A DNA stretch of 64,000 nucleotides, from NCBI GenBank assembly GCA_965198565.1, contig OZ240665.1, forward strand, positions 4,154,001 through 4,218,000. Direction: 5' to 3'. Below, piece after piece: positions 50,783-58,304 of the stretch. The notes below the pieces were generated by a model that was given only the letters and a program-made list of their open reading frames with translations, had not been told where the DNA came from and searched no databases. The stretch comes from LMUY01 sp965198565 (GTDB lineage: Bacteria; Pseudomonadota; Alphaproteobacteria; Acetobacterales; Acetobacteraceae). Made by a program: the position numbers and the translations under genes. Each line of letters begins with the position of its first letter. Position 1 is the stretch's first letter.

Positions 50783-50915
50783 TCTCCCTCTCCCGCTTGC
50801 GGGAGAGGGTCGGGGTGAGGGCCTCTTGGGGCAGGCATACCCCAGCGTATTCAATCCACTGCTCCGAGGAGTCGTGGCCATCACACCCCTGCCCTCTCCC
50901 ACAGGGAGCGGGAGA
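50783..50915. repeat. Two CTCTCCC/GGGAGAG intergenic repeats
   Basis: Copy one at 50783-50823 (CTCCCTCTCCCGCTTGCGGG then AGAGGGTCGGGGTGAGG); a second, weaker one at 50886-50915 (CTGCCCTCTCCCACAGGGAG). Both lie in the gap before the convergent ROK-kinase end. Confidence 0.75.
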
Positions 50916-50942
50916 AAACAGGCGGGAGGTGACCGCCTGCAG

Positions 50943-51806
50943 CTACGGGGCGGGTTGGACGCCCTCGGGCGGTGGGCGTAAGCGGGGGGGCTGCTCGCGG
51001 AAGGCAAAGTCCATCTTGGGCGCCCACAGCTTGACGCCGCCCGTGATGCCAGCGGCGTTGGGCACGATGCGGACGTTGCTGGGCAAAGCGAAGTCGATCA
51101 GGCGGGCATTGCCGCCGCCGATCAGCAACGTGTCGAAACTGACCAGCGTGTCGATGCAGCCAAGCGCCTTGGCCAGGCGCTTGTTCCACTTCGACCGGCC
51201 GACTTTGCGCAGGGCGGCATTGCCTAGGTAGAGATCGTAGGTCTTGTCCTTGGCGATGGGATGCTGGCCGATCTCCAGGTGGGGGCCGAGGAACCCGTCC
51301 TCGAACAGGGCAAAGCCGAACCCGGTGCCCAAGGTGATGACGCACTCGATGCCGACGTCGCTGATGACGCCGAGGCCCTGGACGGTGGCGTCGTTCAGCA
51401 TGCGCGCCGGGCGGCCGAGCCGGCGGGACAACTCGTCGGCGAGGGGGAAGCCGTGCCAGACGTCGGTGCCGAGGTTGGGGGCGGTGAGGACGTGACCGTG
51501 GCGGACGACGCCGGGAAAGCCCACCGAAATCCGGTCGAACGCGCCGAGCGTGGCGACCAGGCCGAGGATCTCGGCCACCACCACGGCCGGGCCGCTGGGT
51601 TTGGGGGTGTCGATGCGCCCTGGGCCGGCGATCAAGGCGCCGGAAGGGTCGAGCACGCCAGCCTTGAGGCCCGAGCCGCCGATGTCGATGGCGAGGGTGA
51701 GCGCCGGTCGCTCTTGCGACGAGGTTTCCGGGACTCGTTGAGCAGCAATATCCATGTCAGGGGCGATGCCGGGCGGGACGCGGGGGACGGGGACGGCTTT
51801 CGCCAT
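50943..51806 (-). CDS. ROK-family kinase (polyphosphate-glucokinase-like)
   Basis: A 287-residue sugar kinase. Phosphate-1 motif is LAIDIGGSGLKAGVLD; GFPGVVRHGHVLTAPNLG follows, then the catalytic Asp region RMLNDATVQGLGVI and GTGFGFALFEDGFLGPHLEI; the second nucleotide site is VSFDTLLIGGGNARLID. The zinc-binding CxCGxxGC of many ROK members is absent, as in polyphosphate glucokinases. ATP or polyphosphate to glucose transfer is the probable reaction. The N-terminal 35 residues are unstructured, and a start at an internal ATG (MDIAAQRVPE) is possible. It is convergent with the repeat gap. Confidence 0.78.
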   Translation of the reverse strand: MAKAVPVPRVPPGIAPDMDIAAQRVPETSSQERPALTLAIDIGGSGLKAGVLDPSGALIAGPGRIDTPKPSGPAVVVAEILGLVATLGAFDRISVGFPGVVRHGHVLTAPNLGTDVWHGFPLADELSRRLGRPARMLNDATVQGLGVISDVGIECVITLGTGFGFALFEDGFLGPHLEIGQHPIAKDKTYDLYLGNAALRKVGRSKWNKRLAKALGCIDTLVSFDTLLIGGGNARLIDFALPSNVRIVPNAAGITGGVKLWAPKMDFAFREQPPRLRPPPEGVQPAP

Positions 51807-51888
51807 GCGGGCTGGCTCCTGCGGTGCGGCCGCAATGAGCCATCCCGCTTCCTCGCTGACAAGCCAACGGCCTGCCAGCGTGGCCGCG

Positions 51889-52194
51889 TTAGCGCCGGGT
51901 CAGCATTGCCAAAACATAGCCGACCGCACCGGCCACCAGCAGCGAGGTCAGCGGGCGCTCGGCCACGGTGTCGCCGATATAGGCGCTGACTTCGTCGAGC
52001 TGGTCGGCGACGCTGCTGCCGGCGCCGTTGGTCACGGTGTCCTTGATCTTGCCGTAGGTGCGCTGGGCGGCGCCGGTGATTTGGTCGACCGTGCCGGAGG
52101 CCTGGCTTTTTGTGTCGCCCGTTACATCGCCTATTGTGCTCTTCACTTTACCGCCAAACTCGGTGGCGGCGCCCTCAACTTGGTTTTCGTCCAT
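51889..52194 (-). CDS. CsbD-family stress protein with C-terminal membrane helix
   Basis: A 101-residue protein. Residues 1-50 are CsbD-like (ENQVEGAATEFGGKVKSTIG, DVTGDTKSQASG); the C-terminal half is a YqjD/ElaB-type tail (VADQLDEVSAYIGDTVAERP) with one helix (SLLVAGAVGYVLAMLTRR). CsbD proteins accumulate on general stress or stationary phase; the function at the membrane is unknown. It is divergent from the ACP gene by about 115 bases. Confidence 0.85.
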   Translation of the reverse strand: MDENQVEGAATEFGGKVKSTIGDVTGDTKSQASGTVDQITGAAQRTYGKIKDTVTNGAGSSVADQLDEVSAYIGDTVAERPLTSLLVAGAVGYVLAMLTRR

Positions 52195-52309
52195 GCTTGT
52201 CGCTCCTTCGTTGTGCGTCTAGGAACAGGCGTGGTTGCGTGCGGTTCCATGTCCTATGAAATAGCGGTGCCGACCGCTGGACCTGGACGCAGATTTTGAC
52301 CCCTCATGG

Positions 52310-52615
52310 ATGCGGAGTGCTTATGTGACGACCGCCGGTGCAGACGATGGTGCGGAGGGCGATCCGCGAGTTGGCGAAATCCTGGACATCGTCGCCAAGG
52401 AGACCGCGATCCCGCGGGAACGGCTGACCCCGGGGACGAAGGTCGCCGACTTGAACATCGCGTCGCTGGACATGGTGCAGGCGATCTTTGCGCTGGAGAG
52501 CCGCTTCGACGTGGAAGTGCCGGTGGCGAGCAACAGCGAAGGCGGCGAGTTCGACACGGTGGGGGACCTGGTGCGGCACGTGGTCGCGGCGATCGACGGC
52601 AAGGCCGCGGCTTGA
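52310..52615 (+). CDS. Acyl carrier protein
   Basis: A 101-residue carrier. The phosphopantetheine serine is S52 in LNIASLDMVQAIFALESRFD, with Ala replacing the usual Asp before it. The helices around it match ACPs (VGEILDIVAKETAIPRERL). The start is an ATG at 52310; a GTG at 52325 is possible. It is the first gene of a five-gene operon, with a TTGA overlap to the ketosynthase gene. A dedicated secondary-metabolism carrier for the ketosynthase and type III PKS downstream is inferred. Confidence 0.87.
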   Translation: MRSAYVTTAGADDGAEGDPRVGEILDIVAKETAIPRERLTPGTKVADLNIASLDMVQAIFALESRFDVEVPVASNSEGGEFDTVGDLVRHVVAAIDGKAAA

Positions 52616-53829
52616 CCCAACCGGGGCGGCGGGTGGTGGTGACCGGGATGGGGGCGATCTGCGCCACGGGGCATGACCTGGCGTCGTTCCTGGCGGCGAA
52701 CCAGGCCGGCCGGGTGGGCATCGGGCCGATCGGCAACATCCCGACCGAGCGGTTGAGTGCCTCGATTGCGGCGGAAATCCGCGGCTTCGACCCGGCGGCG
52801 CATTTTCCGGCCAAGCAGATGCCGTTGCTGGACCGGGTGGCCCAGTTGGCGCTGGTGGCTGGGCGGGAGGCGATGGCGCAGGCGGGCTTGGGCCCCGGCG
52901 ATGTGCCGGAAGCGGCGGTGATCCTCGGCGCCAGCATCGGGCTCGAGACGTTCGACACCGCCTACGAGCAGCTCTACGGCCGCGGCCTGTCGCGGGTGCA
53001 CCCGTTCAGCGTGCCGCGGATCATGCCGAGCGGGGCGGCGAGCCATCTCTCCATGGAGTTCCGCACCCATGGGCCGTGCTTCACCACGGCGTCGGCCTGT
53101 GCCTCGGCCAACCACGCGATCGGGCAGGCGATGCAGATGGTCCGCTCGGGGATGGTGGATGTGGCGATCACCGGGGGTGCGGACGCGGCGATCACGGTCG
53201 GGTTCATGAAGGGGTGGGAGGCGCTGCGGGTGTTGGCGCCGGAGGCGTGCCGGCCGTTCTCGCGCGACCGGTCGGGGCTGGTGATCGGCGAGGGCGCCGG
53301 CGTGCTGGTGCTGGAGAGCGAGGCGCATGCGGCGGCGCGCGGGGCGGAGCCGCTGATGGAGGTGGCCGGGTTCGGCATGAGCTCGGACGGCATGGACATC
53401 ACCGCGCCGGATGTGGCGGGCACGTCGCGGGCGATGCGCGCCGCCTTGGCCGACGCCGGGTGCGAGCCGGGGGACGTGGGCTATGTCAACGCGCATGGCA
53501 CGGGGACGCGGCTGAACGACCGCACCGAGACCGCGGCGCTGCGGCGGGTGTTTGGGGCGGGGCTGGACGGGATCGCGGTGTCGTCCACCAAGTCGATGAT
53601 CGGGCACTGCATGACGGCGGGCGGGGCGCTGGAGCTGATCGCGACCAGCCTGGCGCTGCGGCAGGGGATTGTGCCGCCGACCGCCGGGTTCAACGAGGCA
53701 GACCCGGATTGCGACCTGGATTGCGTGCCGAACGTGGCGCGGGCGGCGAGCGTGGCGGTGGCGATGTCCAACTCGTTCGCGTTTGGCGGCCTGAATGCGG
53801 TGCTGGTGGCGCGGCGCTGGCCGTCATGA
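52612..53829 (+). CDS. Beta-ketoacyl-ACP synthase (FabF-like)
   Basis: A 405-residue decarboxylating condensing enzyme. The active-site triad is complete: C163 (TASACASANHAIG), H295 (NAHGTGTRLND) and H332 (IGHCMTAGG); the GGADAAITVGFMKGWEAL and SNSFAFGGLNAVL loops are FabF-type. The start is a TTG overlapping the ACP stop (TTGA); an internal GTG at 52633 is the fallback. In this operon it presumably elongates an acyl-ACP starter that is then passed to the type III PKS. It is not the housekeeping fabF, given its company. Confidence 0.9.
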   Translation: MTQPGRRVVVTGMGAICATGHDLASFLAANQAGRVGIGPIGNIPTERLSASIAAEIRGFDPAAHFPAKQMPLLDRVAQLALVAGREAMAQAGLGPGDVPEAAVILGASIGLETFDTAYEQLYGRGLSRVHPFSVPRIMPSGAASHLSMEFRTHGPCFTTASACASANHAIGQAMQMVRSGMVDVAITGGADAAITVGFMKGWEALRVLAPEACRPFSRDRSGLVIGEGAGVLVLESEAHAAARGAEPLMEVAGFGMSSDGMDITAPDVAGTSRAMRAALADAGCEPGDVGYVNAHGTGTRLNDRTETAALRRVFGAGLDGIAVSSTKSMIGHCMTAGGALELIATSLALRQGIVPPTAGFNEADPDCDLDCVPNVARAASVAVAMSNSFAFGGLNAVLVARRWPS

Positions 53830-54899
53830 CCGTCCCGCATATCAACCGGATCGGGTCGGCGGTGCCGGCGAACGACATCCATGCGCCGTTCGTGACGTTC
53901 GGGCGCAGCCTGCTGGCGGACGACCGCTCGCGCTTCGTGTTCGACCGGATGGCGGAGCGGGCGGGGATCGACCACCGGTTCTCGGTGTTCGCCGCGGGCG
54001 AGCCGGGGGCGGACCAGGTGGACACGGGCGGGTTCTTCAATCGCGGGCGGTTCCCCACCACGGCGGCGCGGATGGTGCAGTATGAGCGCCATGCGACCGA
54101 GTTGGCGTTGCAGGCAGTGGCGGCGCTGGAGGTGAACACGGACGAGATCACCCATGTGATTGTCGCGTCGTGCACCGGGTTCACCGCGCCGGGGCTGGAC
54201 CAACTGGTGATCGAGCGGCTGGGGATGGCGCCCGATATCGAGCGCACGCTGGTGGGGTTCATGGGCTGCTACGGGGCGGTGCCGGCGTTGCGGTCTGCCT
54301 ACAACGCGGTGCGGTCGGACCCGGCGGCGCGCGTGCTGGTGATCAACCTCGAGCTCTGCACCTTGCACCTGCAGGAGACGCCGGACCTGGAGACGGTGCT
54401 GTCGTTCCTGCTGTTCGGCGACGGGGCGGCGGCGGCGCTGGTGACGGCGGAGCCGCATGGGATGGCGCTGCTGGATTTCCGCGCCACCACCCTGCCCGAC
54501 TCGGCGGACCTGATCACGTGGCGGATCGGCGACCAGGGGTTCGACATGCGGCTGTCGGGCAAGGTGCCGGGCCGGATTTCGGCGGCGCTGCGGGCGGAGC
54601 TGGAGCGCAACGACGTGGGCGGGTTGCTGCGCGGGCAGGCGGTGGGCGACGTGGATCTGTGGGCGGTGCATGCGGGCGGACGGACGGTGCTGGACGGGGT
54701 GCAGCATGGGTTGCGGCTGGGGTCGGGGGCGCTGGATTGGTCGCGCGGGGTGTTGCGGGATTTCGGCAACATGTCGTCGGCGACCATCATGTTCACCCTA
54801 CAACGCATGCTGGAGAAGACGGTCGGGCCGCTGAACGGGTTCGGCATGGCGTTCGGGCCGGGGCTGTGCGCGGAGACGTTCCGGTTCCGGCGGGCATGA
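53826..54899 (+). CDS. Type III polyketide synthase (chalcone/stilbene synthase family)
   Basis: A 357-residue homodimeric condensing enzyme. The triad is C148 (GFMGCYGAVPALRSA), H282 (WAVHAGGRTVLDGVQ) and N315 (FGNMSSATIMF), diagnostic for the family. The C-terminal GLNGFGMAFGPGLCAETFRF-like GFGPG loop is present. Such bacterial enzymes condense fatty-acyl starters with malonyl-CoA to alkylpyrones or alkylresorcinols. It is translationally coupled on both sides (ATGA overlaps). The product is likely a phenolic lipid or pyrone, given the fatty-acyl-type ACP and ketosynthase upstream. The exact product is unknown. Confidence 0.92.
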   Translation: MTVPHINRIGSAVPANDIHAPFVTFGRSLLADDRSRFVFDRMAERAGIDHRFSVFAAGEPGADQVDTGGFFNRGRFPTTAARMVQYERHATELALQAVAALEVNTDEITHVIVASCTGFTAPGLDQLVIERLGMAPDIERTLVGFMGCYGAVPALRSAYNAVRSDPAARVLVINLELCTLHLQETPDLETVLSFLLFGDGAAAALVTAEPHGMALLDFRATTLPDSADLITWRIGDQGFDMRLSGKVPGRISAALRAELERNDVGGLLRGQAVGDVDLWAVHAGGRTVLDGVQHGLRLGSGALDWSRGVLRDFGNMSSATIMFTLQRMLEKTVGPLNGFGMAFGPGLCAETFRFRRA

Positions 54900-55615
54900 A
54901 CCTGCCGGCTTTGGCGGCGCCCGACTTTGCGGTGCGCAGCCAGGCCGCCGAAGTGATGGACGACGCCGGGTTGAGCCCGGCGGAGTATGACGCCTGCATG
55001 CTGGACCTGGGGCGGGTGAACGCGCTGTTCATGGCGGCGCGGCCGACCTTAGGCTGGCTGGATCGGGCGACGCGGGGGTTGCCGGCGGGCGAGCCGGTGT
55101 CGGTGTTCGACGTGGCGTTCGGCGGCGGGGATATGCTGCGCGCGATGGCGGCGTGGGGCCGGCGGCGGGGGCGCCCCGTGGTGCTGGGCGGGGTGGATTT
55201 GAGCCCGGATGCGGCGCGGCTGGCGCGGGCGGCGTCACCAGGGTTGGAGCTGCACCTGCAGACCGGGGACGTGCTGCAGTGCGAACCGGAGCCGGCGCCG
55301 GACTATATCACCAGCTCGCTGTTCACCCACCATCTCACCAACGCGCAGGTGGTGGCGTTCCTGCAGTGGATGGAGCGGCATGCGCGGCGGGGGTGGCTGG
55401 TGAACGACGTGCACCGGCATCCGGTCTGCTACTGGGGGTTCCGCGCGGCGGGGCGGGTGGCCGGGTGGCACCCTATCGTGCGGCATGACGGGGCGGTGTC
55501 GATCACGCGCAGCTTCGTGCGGCGGGACTGGCTGGCGTTGATCGCGCAGGCGGGGGTGCCGGCGCGGGTGCATTGGCGGGTGCCGTTCCGGCTGTGCGTG
55601 GAGCGGCTGCGCTGA
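54896..55615 (+). CDS. SAM-dependent methyltransferase
   Basis: A 239-residue class I methyltransferase. Motif I is FDVAFGGGDMLRAMA (SAM-binding; acidic end GGVDLSPDAARLARA), motif II region DYITSSLFTHHLTNAQVVAF. The late segment (WLVNDVHRHPVCYWGFRAAG) is typical of the small-molecule methyltransferases found next to type III PKS genes. The start overlaps the PKS stop (ATGA). It probably O- or C-methylates the polyketide, analogous to partners of phenolic-lipid synthases. The site of methylation is unknown. Confidence 0.87.
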   Translation: MNLPALAAPDFAVRSQAAEVMDDAGLSPAEYDACMLDLGRVNALFMAARPTLGWLDRATRGLPAGEPVSVFDVAFGGGDMLRAMAAWGRRRGRPVVLGGVDLSPDAARLARAASPGLELHLQTGDVLQCEPEPAPDYITSSLFTHHLTNAQVVAFLQWMERHARRGWLVNDVHRHPVCYWGFRAAGRVAGWHPIVRHDGAVSITRSFVRRDWLALIAQAGVPARVHWRVPFRLCVERLR

Positions 55616-55620
55616 GGCCG

Positions 55621-56688
55621 GTGGTGGTGGCGGGCGGCGGGCCGGCGGGGGCGTCGGCGGCGTGCCTGCTAGCGGCGGCGGGGCGCCGGGTCTGCGTGGT
55701 GGAGCGGGACGCCGGGCCGCAGCACAAGATGTGCGGCGAGTTCATCAGCGGCGAGGCGGTGGCGTCGTTGCGGGCGCTGGGGATCGACCCGGCGGAGCAT
55801 GGCGCGGCGCCGATCGGGGCGGTGCGGCTGGTGCATGGCGGGCGGATGGCGGAGAGCCGGCTGCCGTTCCGCGCCGCCGGGCTGTCGCGGTTCGCGCTGG
55901 ACGAGCTGGTGCTGCGGCGGGCGGGGGCGCTGGGGGCGGAGCTGCATCGTGGGGTGCGGGTGCGCGGGGCGGACGCGGCGGCGGTGCAGACGGACGCGGG
56001 CGAGCTGGCGGGGTCGGCGGTGCTGCTGGCGACGGGCAAGCAGGATGTGCGCGGGGTGGCTCGGCGGTTGCGGGCGCCGCCGGAGGGGCTGATCGGGCTG
56101 AAGATGCACCTGCGGCTGGCGCCGGCGCAGACCGAAGCGGTGCGCGGGCATGTGGAGGTGGTGGCGTTCGCGGGCGGGTATGGCGGGCTGCAACTGATCG
56201 AGCGCGACGAGGCGAATTTGTGCGTTCTGGTGGACCGGGTGGTTTCGCCGGGTTGGGACGGAATGGTGGGGCTGCTTGTGGCTTGCGCGCCGCACTTGGC
56301 CCGCCGGCTGGACGGGGCGGTGGCGCTGTTCGAGCGGCCGTTGGCGATTTCGCGGGTGCCTTACGGCTATGTTTACCAGGGCGGAGAGGAGGCCGGGCCG
56401 TTCCGGCTGGGGGACCAGGCGGCGGTGATCCCGTCGTTTTGCGGCGATGGCATGGCGATTGCGCTGCATAGCGGCCGGCTGGCGGCGGAGGCGGTGCTGC
56501 GCGGCGAGGGCGCGGCTGGCTATCACCGGCAGATGCGGCGGGACGCCGGGCCGCCGGTGCGGCTGGCGCACTGGCTGTATCGGGTGGGCGCGGACCGGCG
56601 GGTGCGGAGCCTGCTGGTGGAGGCGGCGCGGGTTTGGCCGGGGCTGTTGCGGACGGTGGCGCGCCGGACGCGGGTGGCGAGCTGCTGA
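55621..56688 (+). CDS. FAD-dependent oxidoreductase (geranylgeranyl-reductase/hydroxylase type)
   Basis: A flavoprotein of about 355 residues. The FAD-binding GxGxxG is VVVAGGGPAGASAACLLAAA, then VVERDAGPQHKMCGEFISGE; the second FAD motif is GDQAAVIPSFCGDGMAIALH. There is no membrane helix. I start at the first good GTG (55621); a CTG at 55612 would give the same overlap pattern (CTGA with the methyltransferase stop) as its neighbours. It may hydroxylate, desaturate or reduce the polyketide. It is the last gene before a repeat-type terminator. Confidence 0.85.
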   Translation: MVVAGGGPAGASAACLLAAAGRRVCVVERDAGPQHKMCGEFISGEAVASLRALGIDPAEHGAAPIGAVRLVHGGRMAESRLPFRAAGLSRFALDELVLRRAGALGAELHRGVRVRGADAAAVQTDAGELAGSAVLLATGKQDVRGVARRLRAPPEGLIGLKMHLRLAPAQTEAVRGHVEVVAFAGGYGGLQLIERDEANLCVLVDRVVSPGWDGMVGLLVACAPHLARRLDGAVALFERPLAISRVPYGYVYQGGEEAGPFRLGDQAAVIPSFCGDGMAIALHSGRLAAEAVLRGEGAAGYHRQMRRDAGPPVRLAHWLYRVGADRRVRSLLVEAARVWPGLLRTVARRTRVASC

Positions 56689-56745
56689 GCGGCGTTAACG
56701 GTTTTTAAAGACAGGCTGGCTGCTCTTTGCGGCGAGACGGCGGCC

Positions 56746-56784
56746 CCCTCACCCAACCCTCTCCCAGAGGGAGAGGGCTTTTTG
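56746..56784 (+). terminator. Terminator of the type III PKS operon (repeat-family hairpin)
   Basis: CCCTCACCCAA is followed by CCCTCTCCC, loop AGA and GGGAGAGGG, then CTTTTT. It is almost identical to 44249-44288 and also follows the end of convergent ahcY. Confidence 0.85.
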
Positions 56785-56793
56785 GAGCGGGGG

Positions 56794-58116
56794 TTAGTAG
56801 CGGTAGAGGTCGTGCTTGAAGGGGCCGGAGACCGGGGTGCCGATGTACTCGGCCTGCTTCGGGGAGAGCCGGGTGAGTTCGGCGCCGACCTTGGCCAGGT
56901 GCAAGGCCGCCACCTTCTCGTCGAGATGCTTGGGCAGGGTGTAGACCTGACGTTCATACTTGCCCGCCGGGGCGTTCCACAGCTCGAGCTGCGCCAGGAC
57001 CTGGTTGGTGAAGCTGGCGCTCATGACGAAAGACGGGTGGCCGGTGGCGTTGCCGAGGTTCACCAGGCGGCCCTCGCTGAGCACGATCAGGCGCTTGCCG
57101 TCGGGGAACACCACCTCGTCGACCTGCGGCTTGACGTTGTCCCAGGTGTAGTTGCGGAGCGCCTCGATCTGGATCTCGCTGTCGAAATGGCCGATATTGC
57201 AGACGATGGCGCGGTGCTTCATGGCGCGCATGTGGTCGATGGTGATGACGTCCACATTGCCGGTGGCGGTGACGAAGATGTCGCCGCGCGGGGAGGCGCC
57301 GTCCATGGTGACCACCTCGTAGCCTTCCATGGCGGCTTGCAAGGCGCAGATCGGGTCCACCTCGGTGACCAGCACGCGGCAGCCGCCCTGGCGCAGGCTG
57401 GCGGCGGAGCCCTTGCCGACGTCGCCGAAGCCGCAGACCACGGCGACCTTGCCGGCGAGCATCACGTCGGTGCCGCGTCGGATGGCGTCGACCAGGCTTT
57501 CGCGGCAGCCGTAGAGATTGTCGAACTTGGACTTGGTGACGCTGTCGTTGACGTTGATGGCGGGGACCAGGAGGGTGCCGTCGCGGGCCATGTCGCGCAG
57601 GCGGTGCACGCCGGTGGTGGTCTCCTCGGAGATGCCGCGGACATCCTTGAGCATCTCGGGGTATTTCTGGTGCATGAGCTGGGTGAGATCGCCGCCGTCA
57701 TCGAGGATCATGTTGGGGGTCCAGCCGCCCCTTGCTTCCGTCTTGGGTCCGCGGACGGTCTGCTCGATGCACCACCAGAACGCCTCTTCGTCCATGCCTT
57801 TCCAGGCGAACACCGGCTGCCCGGCGGCGGCGATGGCGGCTGCGGCGTGGTCCTGGGTCGAGAAGATGTTGCAGGAGGACCAGCGGATGGTGGCGCCGAG
57901 GGCGGTGAGGGTCTCGATCAGCACGGCGGTCTGGATGGTCATGTGCAGGCAGCCGGCGATTCGGGCGCCTTTGAGCGGCTGGCTGGCGCCGTATTCGGTG
58001 CGCAGCGCCATGAGGCCGGGCATTTCGTCCTCGGCCATGGCGATTTCCTTGCGGCCCCAATCGGCCAGCGCCATGTCGCGGACCTTGTAGTCGGTCGGGC
58101 TGTTGGTGTCGGGCAT
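56794..58116 (-). CDS. ahcY: Adenosylhomocysteinase
   Basis: A 440-residue NAD+-dependent S-adenosylhomocysteine hydrolase, which removes SAH, the by-product of every SAM methylation, as adenosine plus homocysteine. Motifs are NIFSTQDHAAAAI, VNDSVTKSKFDNLYGCRESL, the Rossmann motif VCGFGDVGKGSA, ATGNVDVITIDHMRAMKH, and the C-terminal GPFKHDLYRY with the NAD-contacting Lys/Tyr. Length is right for alphaproteobacteria. It is convergent with the PKS operon. An imperfect palindrome 30 bases upstream (58148-58163) may be its operator. Confidence 0.97.
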   Translation of the reverse strand: MPDTNSPTDYKVRDMALADWGRKEIAMAEDEMPGLMALRTEYGASQPLKGARIAGCLHMTIQTAVLIETLTALGATIRWSSCNIFSTQDHAAAAIAAAGQPVFAWKGMDEEAFWWCIEQTVRGPKTEARGGWTPNMILDDGGDLTQLMHQKYPEMLKDVRGISEETTTGVHRLRDMARDGTLLVPAINVNDSVTKSKFDNLYGCRESLVDAIRRGTDVMLAGKVAVVCGFGDVGKGSAASLRQGGCRVLVTEVDPICALQAAMEGYEVVTMDGASPRGDIFVTATGNVDVITIDHMRAMKHRAIVCNIGHFDSEIQIEALRNYTWDNVKPQVDEVVFPDGKRLIVLSEGRLVNLGNATGHPSFVMSASFTNQVLAQLELWNAPAGKYERQVYTLPKHLDEKVAALHLAKVGAELTRLSPKQAEYIGTPVSGPFKHDLYRY

Positions 58117-58147
58117 GCGGGCGGCTCCTTCGGGGTGGCGTGGTCAT

Positions 58148-58163
58148 ATAAGGATATCTTGAT
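58148..58163. promoter_or_regulatory. Imperfect palindrome upstream of ahcY
   Basis: ATAAGGATATCTTGAT is a 16-base dyad around GATATC (12 of 16 positions symmetric) just upstream of the ahcY start. Position and form are what one expects of an ArsR-type SAH/methionine-cycle repressor (SahR-like), which is known to control ahcY in Proteobacteria. I cannot confirm the consensus from memory with certainty. Confidence 0.3.
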
Positions 58164-58304
58164 GTTTGCAATTGTGGGATCGCACGCCGGCAGTGCGGCA
58201 CTCACCTGTTCGGTTGACGCCCCACAGCGCCACGCATACGTAATGCCCTAACGGCAAACTTGCCGCAGCATCGTCGAAGCTGTCGTCATAGAATGGGTAT
58301 CAAG

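Noticed and set aside
53076..53825. Glycine/alanine-rich open frame leading into the type III PKS
   Set aside because: It is the alternative frame of the ketosynthase; the PKS starts at 53826 with an ATGA overlap and normal family N-terminus.
58117..58304. SAH riboswitch in front of ahcY
   Set aside because: I could not find the conserved core or pairing pattern; the dyad at 58148-58163 looks like a protein site instead.
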